This document shows positions 8,768-19,078 of a stretch of DNA of 64,000 bases, one piece after another (the first letter of the stretch is position 1; every line of letters begins with the position of its first letter). The notes under the pieces are model-generated. The model searched no databases, had not been told where the DNA came from, and was given only the letters and a program-made list of their open reading frames with translations. The DNA comes from Beverwykella pulmonaria (lineage: Eukaryota > Ascomycota > Dothideomycetes > Pleosporales > Melanommataceae), in NCBI GenBank assembly GCA_001599595.1, contig BCHH01000005.1, positions 1 to 64,000 on the forward strand. The letters run 5' to 3'. Made by a program: the position numbers and the translations under genes.

Positions 8768-10433
8768 ATGCAGTGGAAATCTCTCGTCGTAGTGCTTGCA
8801 CTCTCTACACAGGATGTCTTTGCAGCTCCTTCGCTGGTGAAGCGCCAGAACTCCGCGGCGCTCATGCGTTTCGAATGCTCCCAGCTTGTGGTTGAGCGTA
8901 TTGATCCCTTGGTCCAGCCTGGCCAGACGCCCTCAACACACGTTCACCAGGTACGATCAGCAATCCGCATGAATCTATGAGGATGCTAACATATTTGGTC
9001 TAGGTTGCTGGAGGAAACTCCTTCAATGCATCTATGGAACCTGGCGTTTTCGATCCTTCCGCAAAGTCCACTTGCACCTCGTGTACATATAGGTATGGCA
9101 TAACTGCATCAAGGGTCTCTTCTGTAGCGTTTTACTAACCAACTTGGCAGTGAGGGTACGGTTCAGAAGCTCAAAGAACTAAACAAGCAACATTCTAATG
9201 ATTTCTAGACTTTTCCAACTATTGGACCGCAGCCTTATACTTCAAGGCTCGAAATGGATCTTTCAAACGTGTTCCCCAGTTGACAAACCTCGGTCTCAAG
9301 GGAAAGAATGGGGGTTTGACGGTGTACTACAACAGCCCATATGATGGAAAGACAAAGACCACCGCTTTCAAGCCTGTATGTTCGTCATATTTACATAGAG
9401 TAGCACTGTTCTCATATTATCGAAGGGTTTCCGCATGGTCGTCGGCGACGCAATGCTGCGAACATCCAAGGGCGGACAAAAGCAACTTTGCCATCGCTGC
9501 GAAACCAACATCGCTCAGAACCCTTTCGGTGGTGCTCCTTGCACTGGCGATGATACTTTTGCCCTTCCGAGCAAAACATGCGGAGGAGGTATTCGGGCTA
9601 CTATCACCTTTCCAACGTAGGATTCCCTCTGCACCTTCTTCTGGACAACACTAGTAACACTGTATATATAGATGCTGGGACGGTGTGAACATCGACAGCC
9701 CAGACCACAAGTCCCACGTAGTACGTATTCTAATACCTTACATATTCTGATATTCACCATTACCCCCTATTCTTACTCTCGAGAGCTATGCTAAATTTGT
9801 CTCCCTAACTTCAGGCGTATCCAAAATCGTAAGCTGGATCATTTACTTACTTTGATTTGCCTCTATTGATGATGATCAGTGGTACATTCGAATCTTCGGG
9901 TCCTTGCCCTTCAACGCATCCCGTCAAGCTCCCGCAGGTTATGTACGAGGTCATGTGGGATACCCGACCCTTCAACGATAAGAGCATCTGGCCCGCGGAT
10001 GGTTCGCAACCTTTTGTATACAGCATGGGTGACGCGTTAGTTCCCAATATCAACTTAGGAAGGTGGAAGAGTATGCTGACTGTTGTGAATAGCACTGGCT
10101 ATGGATGGCATGGCGACTATCTCTTCGGTATGTCATTCAGAGTCCAATTCCACCATCACTATTGACATGCTTGTTCTAGGCTGGAAGGGAAATGCTCTGC
10201 AAGTTGCTCTAGACGAGCGATGTGCTGGTGATGCATGTAAGGGTATGAAGACACAGTCGGCCGCCGAAGCCAACAAATGCATGCTCCAAGGACAGCAGAA
10301 GCATATTCAAGAGGATGTCGAAGGCTGTAAGTGCTATGCTTTTCCCAACAAGTCTTAACTAGAATTGAGACGTATACTAACCCATCTCCCAGGGCTCCCA
10401 GCCCTACCAGGCAATGTTCAGATAACTTACTAA
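8768..10433 (+). CDS. Secreted DUF1996-domain protein, copy 1
   Basis: Eleven exons give a clean 358-aa frame: 8768-8950, 9004-9092, 9151-9155, 9209-9375, 9426-9616, 9672-9720, 9815-9828, 9880-10035, 10093-10127, 10180-10326 and 10393-10433, all with GT..AG introns of about 50-95 bp. A signal peptide (MQWKSLVVVLALSTQDVFA) and a Kex2-type KRQ site open the protein. DUF1996 phrases follow in order: RFECSQLVVERIDPLVQPG, HVHQVAGGNSF, SEDFSNYWTA, CWDGVNIDSPDHKSHVAYP, GPCPSTHPVKLPQ and TGYGWHGDYLFGW. Two exons are tiny: 5 nt (encodes part of Ser-Glu-Asp) and 14 nt. The family is secreted or wall-associated in fungi and its biochemical function is not established. It is an inverted paralogue of the gene at 15327-17000. 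Confidence 0.85.
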
Positions 10434-11701
10434 GCGACTTCATCCTATCCAAGATTCCAACTCAATGTTTTAGCGTGGTAAAGGATATTCTAATGTCGGT
10501 GGTGCAGATATATTCATTGTCTCCCTCGTTTACTTGAAAGAACAAATTTGATTTCCGCTCCTCAACTTTTGGAGCGCTACTGAAAAGACTAGCTAAATTA
10601 GGAGAAATTTGTTCTACTTGATAGGATATTTTGGAGCGTGGCTATTGGTCGTTCTCCTTGCAACCCTAGCTGTCTTTAGAATACACACTCGTTGGAAATT
10701 GTTTACATAAGTGCTCCGCTTATTACATGTAAGCCGCAAGAGTTCAATTCGGCGCCCTGAATATTCCCCTAGAAGACTGTCTGGGTATTATGTACGCCTC
10801 CATACCAGGTTCTTAGTTCTAATAAGGTGGCGGGGCAGTTTGCTCTCTATCCATCGTTCTTCCCAAACTAATATCTACTACGGTCTCAGCACCAGATAAG
10901 ATCTCAATCGCACCGGAACACGCCAAAGTTTCACAAAAGGACTCCTAAGCACATTCCCCCCAAATCTTCACCTCAATCTTGTGATATTGAAACCCTGTTT
11001 CATAATGCGCCGTAGCGAAGAGTTACTTCGCTCGAATCTACCTTAGGCACGGGTTGAAGGCTTGGGTGCCTGGAGCAGGGAACGGGTCTTGGTTTCTCTG
11101 TCAGCTGCTTGCTTCGTCATCACTTAACGCGACATATATATAGGTCACGAACATTTTGTTTCTTTCTTTCATCACATCTCTCTTTCATTCGTTTGGTAGC
11201 TAGATATAACGAAATTACAATAGCCTACTGCCAAACCTCATCTTAATCCTCCCTCTCCATCAGTTTATTGTTGCTTCGGACATCGCATGGCTGCGAGTCG
11301 CCTTCTACCCTCGTGATTTTCTATGTCACACCATTTGCTCCACCACAATAAGTCCTAAACTCAGGTGCGATCTCTTCTCCCAGTCTCACAAAACCCAAGT
11401 TACTTAGTAACATTCCATCGTCCAAAAGCTCGCCCGCTCCTTCAAATCGCTTGTCGAATACGGCCATTTCGTCGTGGTATGAGCCAAGGATTTCTTGAGT
11501 TTCAGATAAGAACCCAACATGGCGGACACGCGTACTAATAGTGGAACTCAGACGGTTACAGATACGGCAGATATAAATTGGGGGGATTCGTAACGCCCAC
11601 GCTGCGTTCTAGATACACGAGAGATAGAGAAATTGTGAGAACATGTCCAATGCTCGCAGTGCGCGGAACATTGGCAGTGAGGTAGAAAATGGAGCATTGT
11701 C
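10434..11701. other. Intergenic, no gene recognised
   Basis: No coding frame with family similarity, RNA gene or repeat copy was found. A TATATATAGG stretch near 11132 followed by a pyrimidine-rich run could be a promoter or decayed LTR sequence. Confidence 0.35.
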
Positions 11702-12519
11702 TTAGTTTTTAGTGAGATGATTGATTTTCTTCAGTGTGCCTTCGTTGGGATTGTAATTGGGGTCTGACTGGTGCTTTTTGCAAACCCGACGATGTGCCTG
11801 ATACGGAATGTTCACTATACTAATGGATAGAGGTTGACTTGAGCTCAGTCGAGGAAGTCGAAAAAGAAGTGTTTGAAGAATTGTCATCTCTGGTGTAGCT
11901 TTCGATTTTGTATATATTTGAGCCTCGAGGGAGTAATCCACTCTCAAGTTTACTGGAGAAAGAGAAGCTCCGACGTAAGTGTAGCTAAGTGAAAGTACGT
12001 GAACATCCTAATGTTCAAATCTACCCCTTCCCTGCAAGTTCCGCCCGGTACCAACTCCATCGTATGCGGAAAGGTGAATTCGAATGGAAGCTCCACTCGT
12101 CCGTCGTGGGTGACACCTAAGCTAACAAGAAGACGGTTTCCTCTGTGTAAAATTCGTCCGGATCCGAAGACCTTGACTTTTGTACTTCGAGAATAGAACG
12201 GCTTTTGAAAATGAGAGCGATGCGCTGAGGCCTTGTTATGGGGTTGCACAGACCGTTCTACGGATAGTGTCGCCGCTGTTAAAGTAACATCTTTGGTGTT
12301 CGTGAAGTTCGATGTATATGCTCCTGTATTGGTTTTTGAAATTTGCGGCCATATTGGCAGAATTTGTTTACACAAACGTGAGGCTGGAACCAGAGTTATT
12401 AAATTTAATGAAGATTCCGTGACCATTAGTTTCAGATCAAGGATCCTTCCACGCAGGCCACACAGGCCACACAGGCCGCCTAGTAGATATAAATAGCTTA
12501 TAATCAAAGGCGTTGACAT
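11702..12519 (-). pseudogene. Broken ORF with possible arrestin-like N-terminal fold
   Basis: Two minus-strand frames overlap: 12519-11950 and 11947-11702. The first contains GRVELPFEFTFPHT, which resembles the FxWPFxFTFP strand of fungal arrestin-like proteins. In a shifted frame the second continues VGASLSPVNLRVDYSLEAQI, which resembles the following VEYxLEA strand of the same fold. The shift of frame between them is not explained by an obvious intron, so either a frameshift has killed the gene or the splicing is unusual. The C-terminal arrestin half is absent. A 9-bp GCCACACAG repeat (12454-12480) lies at the 5' end. The family assignment is tentative. Confidence 0.35.
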
Positions 12520-13095
12520 AGAAATCTATTATCTACTGCACAACTCGCAAAGACTCGCTACAATTGGCCAGAAAATGTATCCTTGCTGTCCTTGCACCGA
12601 AGGTGTCTTGCCCATCCCTCTACGCTCTCTTTGTGGTGTCTTTTTCAATACTATTACTTAGTGTAAATGGAGCAAAGAGGAGCAGTAGTGCACGTTACTT
12701 CAAACATTTTATGCCTGAATAGCTTAGCTTGCAAGTATCTCATTTTAGGTCCTTTGCAAATTGAGCCATTTTGGGTATCATCGAAACAGAGGGCTTTTAT
12801 TATCCAGCGCCGCTTCCGCTCGTACATTCCTAATTGCTTTTCCCCGTGGAACAAACGCGGTCATCACTCCTCTCAGCACTGCTCTAAGTGAAATACACAA
12901 GAACTTAACCTCCCTCTAGTGCAAAGCAATTCTTGAAAAATAAGCGGACTCTCTCCAACACACTTAGCGCCAACACAACACAAAGGAATTTACAGTTTAG
13001 GCTAGAATTGATTCCATGGGTAAAGAAGACCGTGTAAAGAAGCATGTAAGAAAAAACTAGAAAAACACATTGCTTATTTCTCGAGTTCACCTTCG
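12520..13095. other. Intergenic, no gene recognised
   Basis: Short ORFs on both strands have no family resemblance. The right border is the target-site duplication CTTCG of the next solo LTR. Confidence 0.4.
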
Positions 13096-13396
13096 TGTGA
13101 TGACGAGCTCGGTCTTCACTATCGTGGATGCGCAAGGCGAATGAAGGGATAAGTAGGCTCTATTTCAGTTACACTAAGATAGAGAGAGAAGAGGTACTCA
13201 GGCCGACCGAGCATGTCCTGAGAGTGTGGCATGGCGCACACGTCGTCCGACGTGGTTGAGCTGAGCGTGCGCCACCGTCACATCTGATGCATATTCCTGT
13301 GATGCGTGGTCGAGCTCACCTTCTGCTACCATCACCTTTGATACGTGTTCAGTGTTCATGAGATGTGTGGTCGAGCTGGCGAGCAGCACCGTCACA
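13096..13396 (-). mobile_element. Solo LTR, family 1, copy C (5-bp TSD CTTCG)
   Basis: On the plus strand the element opens TGTGATGACGAGC and closes ACCGTCACA. The flanking pentamers are identical, CTTCG (13091-13095 and 13397-13401). It aligns with copies A and B but lacks the ~40-bp piece that holds the TATA-like site and the CTGAGAACC block, so its promoter is probably dead. Confidence 0.85.
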
Positions 13397-13580
13397 CTTC
13401 GTACTAGAGTCTTTCTCAACACTACTCACGAAGGTTAATCTAGTCGTGTCCAAAAAAATACCCATCTAATAAAATTTTAGTTAGTTGGGAGATATTCACG
13501 TTCTTAGATATTTATACCTTTGCTAAGTGATCAGCACGAAGCACAGCAGGATCTCCACATTCGTATCCTGGAGCATCTGA

Positions 13581-13735
13581 TGTGACGGGCAGCTATTTGA
13601 GCAGAGAGCTGAAAGCGAGTTGTATTACAAGTGACTAGGTGCGGGGCAGAGGTGACCTGGCTGGGTGTTTGTATACACGGTACGGCGCGCTGAGGCCATA
13701 GCGAGGGTATGTGACGAGGTAGAATAGTAGTCACA
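13581..13735 (-). mobile_element. Short solo LTR-like element, family 2, copy E (5-bp TSD TCTGA)
   Basis: On the plus strand the element runs from TGTGACGGGCAGC to AGTAGTCACA, 155 bp, between perfect TCTGA repeats (13576-13580 and 13736-13740). Reverse-complemented, it aligns with copy D end to end, sharing the CGTGTATA TATA-like site, TAGTCACTTG and GCTTTCAGCTCT. Two insertions of this length with intact duplications at unrelated sites show that the 155-161 bp unit moved as such, or is the solo LTR of a small element. Confidence 0.8.
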
Positions 13736-13822
13736 TCTGAGTACTGATACGTCTCTCCAATTTCTTGCCCAATCCCTCTTGGAAGCCATTCATCAAAGTT
13801 GGCTACATGTCAGGAGCAAGCT

Positions 13823-14750
13823 CTATACCACTCGACCAGCGCTACCTAAAAAGGTGCAGTGAACCCAATAGGGTGAGGTGCGTATAGAATAACATATATA
13901 CCGTGACACTACACTGGCTTGTTTGTAAGTGCATTTTACTCCCACAAAATCTCTCCACGTTTGGATCCACTGTGGCCCGGTACCAGCAGTAATGAGCGTC
14001 GAGCTGGGGGTAGCCTTAGAAGAGCTTGTACGAAGAGTCCGTATCCTTTCTTGGCTCGCTAAAAAAAGCATCTGGACCGAGCCATCTGGCATCTGTATCC
14101 CATGAATCTCAGGCAGTTGTGTGTTGTATTTGAACATACCTTAGCCAATCACTAGTCGGACAACCTCTTCCAACTCGTCATGAATTACCCCGTCTGTAGG
14201 TAGCTAGTTTTCTTGGCTAGTTCAGGGTACTTTTCATCGATATAGTCTGGAAACAAGTCAGCTTTGGAGTCGAAATGCCAAAGTTCTGTATACCCACTCT
14301 TGCTACATTTGCGAGCATGGCTTAGTGTACTTGCGAGGAAACCAATATTTTCTAGTTCATCAACGACGCTTGCAACTGCGTCCGCAATATTCTTTCCTTG
14401 CTCGAGTTCCAACTCGTAGGCGAATCGGCTAATGGATTTCCCGAGCTCTTTCGCGCGGGCCCAACTTGCTGGGTTGAGATATGCATCCAAAAGTCCGTGA
14501 CGTTGGAAATGATATTTGTACCTTCAAATACGCTTTTAAGTGATTTTAAGTCGTGTAAATCTTCCATCACTATCTCGATACCTTTGGTGGGAAATGACCG
14601 CGATGCAAAGGGTTCTGCGTTTCGGATCAGGCCCGGTATTCTCCATTCTGGATCCTGAAGAATGGTGTTGGCTACAGAGACTCCTTGATTACCTGTGATG
14701 CCGATAATTACTAGGAGTTGCAGAGAGTGGTCTCTCGAAGAAGATGTCAC
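13823..14750 (-). pseudogene. NmrA-like / isoflavone-reductase-like oxidoreductase pseudogene
   Basis: The minus strand from 14750 opens with a Rossmann dinucleotide motif, VIIGITGNQGVSVA, followed by DLHDLKSLKSVFEGT and ISNVTDFW, characteristic of NmrA-family NAD(P)-binding proteins. At about 14490 the frame shifts by one base: the first frame runs out of register while the other continues DAYLNPASWARAKELGKSI and QGKNIADAVA, both family phrases. That frame stops at 14185 after PELAKKTSYLQTG. A third piece (14137-13823), containing MPDGSVQM and GPQWIQTWRDFVGV, reads like the family's C-terminal part. A one-base shift cannot be cured by a GT..AG intron, so the copy appears dead. It lies next to solo LTRs, which fits a decaying region. 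Confidence 0.65.
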
Positions 14751-15326
14751 TTTCGTAACTGCAATCCTCGCATGAAATCATCCACCTTGCCATGTGAGAT
14801 GTGGTTATACCTTGTATTTCGGATGGAAAAAAGATTATACTGTCCGTTTTCATGCCCCGCCAAACGAATTAAAACTGTTAATGACTCCAATGGCATGGTG
14901 CGGCGATCGTGCAAGTTTACAATATCGGTCTGCCTTCACGACCTGGAAGCTGCTTATCCAAATAACCGGACTCGACCATATTTTCAGAGGCTTGGAGTAT
15001 GAGCAAAAGACACAAGAGCAGCATTCCAACTTTTGTGCAAAAATGCGAGGACAAATAGAAAAGGACTCCCGTAGTGAGTAGCCCGGGGGAGTGTAACATA
15101 GATTTGAAGGCGTTCTAAGCCATGCTTAACATGATTATGTAGATTGAAAGTTAGAATAATGGAGAACTAAAGAGGCTACATATTTGTTGAACGATCTAGG
15201 GGTCACTCGCCTCAACGCCATCAAACATCTGAAAGCAAGATTCAAGCAGGTACTCGAGCTGACAATATGTCAAGTACACAACAGGCCTTGATCTCAAGAT
15301 AGCGAACCTAACATTGAGAGAGAACC
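14751..15326. other. Intergenic, no gene recognised
   Basis: It holds the presumed promoter side of the NmrA remnant and the 3' flank of the second DUF1996 gene. No other feature was found. Confidence 0.4.
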
Positions 15327-17000
15327 TTACCTCTTCACGTAATTCGCGATGTGGCCACCAGGAAGAGTGGTGGACCCTGCGAGGATAATTAATTCACAAG
15401 CTCGTAACTGTAGCCAAGTGCCAAACGTACATGAATCAATATCCTCCTTGACCTCCCTCTCAACAGTACACTTATTCATTTCATCAAATGTTTGGTTCTT
15501 TAACGTTAGGCAGGTTATGTAGCATGGATTATCCAGCGCGCGCTGCAGTGCATCGCCTTGCCAGCCAAAGATGTAGTCGGCATGATTAGCATAGCCAGTA
15601 CTATTATAGTATCCATCAGAAAATGACCGGCAGAACTTGTAGAATAAATAACACTGGAAGAGTAGGGATAGGGTTCTCTTACCTGTCACCAAAGCTCCAG
15701 ACAAAGGGTTGGGAACCATCTTCTGGCCAGTCTTCCTTGTTGTTGAATTGCCTAGTGTCCCAGACAACCTCGTAGAACAATTGACCCATACGAACAGGAT
15801 GAGAGGCAGGACATGGACCTGGCTCGTTAGCACCAGGCTGGCCATCGAAAATTTAAGCGGCATTACGCACCTCCAGACTCAAATGTTCCTGACTCAGCTA
15901 CAAGTTGGATCAGTAAACTCTAAAGTGAATAGATTCGAGAAACTTACGATATGCCATATGTGCCATGTGGTCTGGGGAATCGAGGTTCTTGCCGTCCCAG
16001 CAGCTATTCATGGGTACATAAGCATTTAGTTCAACTGAAGTGGACACGAAGACAGGCCAGAGAAGACATCTTACGTTGGAAATCGAAGAGCAGTCATTAT
16101 GCCAGCCTTGCATGGCACTTTAGGGAAATCCATTGTTTGCGGATCACGAGTGCCGATAGTCTCCAGACATGTGTATGTAAGCTGACGGAAGCGTTCTGCC
16201 TGTTCCCTTGTTCGCGCATTGACGTCCCCAATATACATGCGGAATCCCTAGCACAATTAACTCTGCAATTTTACATCGCCTTCTCTTACCGAGGGGGTAA
16301 AACGTAGAGATGCGACTAACTGGCTGGAAAGCAGTGACCTTGGAGGTCTGCTTGAAGTTATACAACCCATCCTGCATGTAGTACACAGTCATACCGCCAT
16401 TTACTCCATCGAACCCAGCGTTTGGAATTTGGGGTACACGCTTGTACGTGCCATTCTTGGCTTTGAAGTACCTGCAGAAGAATAAGTAGTGTTCGTCGAC
16501 GAAAGGACTGTGTAATGTGTAGGACATACAGCACAGCAGTCCAGTAGTTACTAGTATCTTCGGAGAACTGCAAAATGAATTAACAAGTTAGTGTATCTCT
16601 TTCAAGTTATGGATTTGGTACAACTTCCGAGACTGTGCATAGTTTGTGTAAAACTATGTCTAGGCAATCCCTAGCACAGAGTTTGCAGCAGACCGCGGAT
16701 TTTGTAGCTCAAGATTCCTACCTGACACGAAGTGCACGTCGCCTTTTTCGAAATATCGGCCACAGTCGGATCCATCGTCGTGTTGAATGCATTCCCTCCT
16801 AGAATCTACTCTTGTTAGTGTACAAACCTCAACTATTCGCCTAACAGATATGATACCTGGTGAAGATGAGGGGACGGAGACAGTCCCGGATTGACAAGTG
16901 GATCGCGCCTATCAATCAGCAGCTGGGCACACGGGAATCTGAGGAGAGAATTGGCGACAGGCGCAAGGAGCACGAGAGCAACAGCGGAAATGTACTTCAT
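15327..17000 (-). CDS. Secreted DUF1996-domain protein, copy 2
   Basis: Ten exons on the minus strand give a clean 342-aa protein: 17000-16857, 16805-16722, 16567-16530, 16471-16321, 16247-16075, 16003-15948, 15897-15871, 15818-15683, 15600-15431 and 15376-15327. MKYISAVALVLLAPVANS is a signal peptide. DUF1996 phrases follow in family order: RFPCAQLLIDRRDPLVNPG, HLHQILGGNAF, FSEDTSNYWTAVLYF, NGGMTVYYM, CWDGKNLDSPDHMAHMAY, GPCPASHPV, WDTRQFN and TGYANHADYIFGW. It lacks the Kex2-type site seen in copy 1. The intron before FSED is 154 bp, longer than the rest. The two copies point toward each other with about 5 kb of repeat-laden DNA between them, consistent with an old inverted duplication. Function of the family is not established. 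Confidence 0.85.
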
Positions 17001-18171
17001 CTTGACGTCCAGTAATCGTACACTTCTAGCAGAAAGAAGAGTGAACAGGTAGCATCAGAGCGCAGAGTGAAGTATAAGAAGTATAAGAAACAAGCAGACG
17101 CTGTACCGTGAAGTCCAAGAAATTGTCGATTGGCGTTTACTGCTTGGCATTGAGCGAGCTTTCCGCCAGGCTTAACAATCATGGGCTAATGCTATGATCT
17201 GGAACCCTTTGTACTCAGTGGGGGGACAGACAATTTATTATTATCCTGGGACGGGCTCTGCTCCTCGATTTCCCGGTTGACGTCGATCGCTAACTTGGCT
17301 GTGCTGTTTCGGCCGTCGGGAAAAAGTGGCTTCTGCTCTCCCATGGCAAGACAGTATGCTGCTCCTGGTTCCTATGCTGAGGTATTTTTACATCTACCTT
17401 ATCGATGGCTTTCGTTGTTGTAAAAAGTGGGGTTCCTGTTATTGGCGGACCGTTCCATATGCCCGATAGCGGCCAGTTGGGGTGTTTGTTGATAGGCATG
17501 CAATATTAGCCTCTCCCTCTAAGAGTCGGCAAATGCATTCGAGGGCAACAGCAACAATGAAAGTAACTTTCCGGTGCGACACTCTTAGATTGAGGACCAT
17601 GTTGGTAGGGAAAAACCAGAGTTCAAGTCAAGGATTTAGTTCGCTACCCTATATTCTCTTGGTTACCATTGGGCCAATTCGCGGATGAGGCAATACTTAC
17701 CAAATTACGCCCCATTCACATATACTATCTCTGCAGCATTGATAAATAGTCCATTCGCTAACAGGCATTTTCCCAATGGGGTTCATTCGAATGCCAATTC
17801 GAATCTTGGAGACCTCGGGCGATCTTAAAAATACCTCTTCGTCGGAAACTATAGTGAAAACAGCCACCGGAAATGTCGATTTCGTGCTCAGTTGTGCCGG
17901 CCTAAATGATTACCCCTAAGAGGGACGTTGCGACCCAGATAGTCGCCATGGATTACAAAGACAACGCCTTTATCCGGGTAGACACGTCTTTGAACAATAT
18001 AGAGGCTGCGAAAATCCCGAGTCTTGATACCTCAGGTATTAGAAGATTTTGCTAGAAGCCGAAGCTCTCTCTACTCTGTATTTGTGTTTGAAAGCACTTC
18101 TCCTTCCATTAAACAAGCAGCTTTTGCTTTTCTCATTTTTCACTAGCAGACTACTCGAAACTTTCCCCATC
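17001..18171. other. Intergenic between two divergent secreted-protein genes
   Basis: It should hold the promoters of the DUF1996 copy 2 gene (minus) and the G1-like gene (plus). No third gene is evident. A pyrimidine-rich leader precedes the ATG at 18172. Confidence 0.45.
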
Positions 18172-18840
18172 ATGAAATTCTCCACTATTTTAAGCAGCGT
18201 GTGCTCAGCAACCACGGCGCTCGCAGCTTTCGACTACAACAGAGGTGGGGCAGTCCTTAAAGCACCGGCCGGATCTTCTTTCGCCAATGTATCTGGCACT
18301 TTCACCGTCCCGACTTTATCTGGAAATAGCAGGCTCTCTATATGGGTCGGCATTGGGGATTCTATCGACCAGAAATATGTTCTCGGCGGCGGGATTGTAT
18401 TCAATAATACGCTTGCTACATGGTCCGCATTCTACCCGGACAAGGCAGTAGATATCACTGAAGCAGTTCCCGTTAAAGCGAGCGATTCCATCACTGTCAC
18501 GGTCGCTATTACTGGAGCTTCCGGAACAGTAACGGTCGATAACAAAACACAAAACAAAAAATCCACGAAAGCGCTCTCCGCTCCTGCGGCAGCAAATCCT
18601 GGGGCGTTGACCGCTCTCGCCGCAGATTGGTGGGTCCAAGCTTATCAAGTGATCCCAGGGGAGCTAGTCACAACGCCGAGCTATGGCGAGGTGAAATTCA
18701 CCGATTGCAGTGCAACGACAGAAAGCGGGGCTTCAGTTCCTCTTACGAGTGCGGGGAAGTTTGAGATCTCGGGCACTTCAGGTCAACAGTATTCGAAGAC
18801 GACTGTTACGGCTACCGAGGTCATAGTCCAGAGGGTCTGA
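18172..18840 (+). CDS. Secreted G1-peptidase-like (eqolisin fold) protein, probably inactive
   Basis: A single exon encodes 222 aa. The chosen ATG opens a signal peptide (MKFSTILSSVCSATTALA); an upstream in-frame ATG at 18049 would bury it. The body follows the G1 (aspergillopepsin II / scytalidoglutamic peptidase) pattern: FTVPTLSG, WVGIG at about 58-62, the AWY-like TWSAFYPD, an ITVTV strand, ADWWVQAY at about 151-158 and YGEVKF. In active family members the catalytic Gln lies in an ILQTG-type motif and the catalytic Glu in a WIVED-type motif. Here the aligned positions read LGGG (Gly72 for Gln) and WVQAY (Gln156 for Glu). Both catalytic residues therefore appear replaced. The alignment is by eye. 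It could be a non-catalytic secreted beta-sandwich protein such as a binding protein or effector. Confidence 0.75.
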   Translation: MKFSTILSSVCSATTALAAFDYNRGGAVLKAPAGSSFANVSGTFTVPTLSGNSRLSIWVGIGDSIDQKYVLGGGIVFNNTLATWSAFYPDKAVDITEAVPVKASDSITVTVAITGASGTVTVDNKTQNKKSTKALSAPAAANPGALTALAADWWVQAYQVIPGELVTTPSYGEVKFTDCSATTESGASVPLTSAGKFEISGTSGQQYSKTTVTATEVIVQRV

Positions 18841-18950
18841 GAGGCTGGTTCTGGTCCATTTCAGGACTGTAAAGTAGAGGTGGACTCAAGGTTAAAGTGG
18901 GAAGGTACTTCGAAATTGTAACATACCTACACAATATACAGCAGGTTTCA

Positions 18951-18976
18951 CTCACACACACACACAGAGAGAGAGC
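18951..18976 (+). repeat. (CA)n(GA)n microsatellite
   Basis: An uninterrupted CA run passes into GA repeats in the 238-bp gap between the convergent G1-like and ENGase genes. Confidence 0.9.
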
Positions 18977-19078
18977 AGAATCAGCAATGTGCTCGATCGC
19001 TCTGAACTTCCAGGAAGTAGCTATGGGTCCCTGAGTTTATGCAGCAGATGTCAACTTCGATAGAAAACAGCATCGCAT

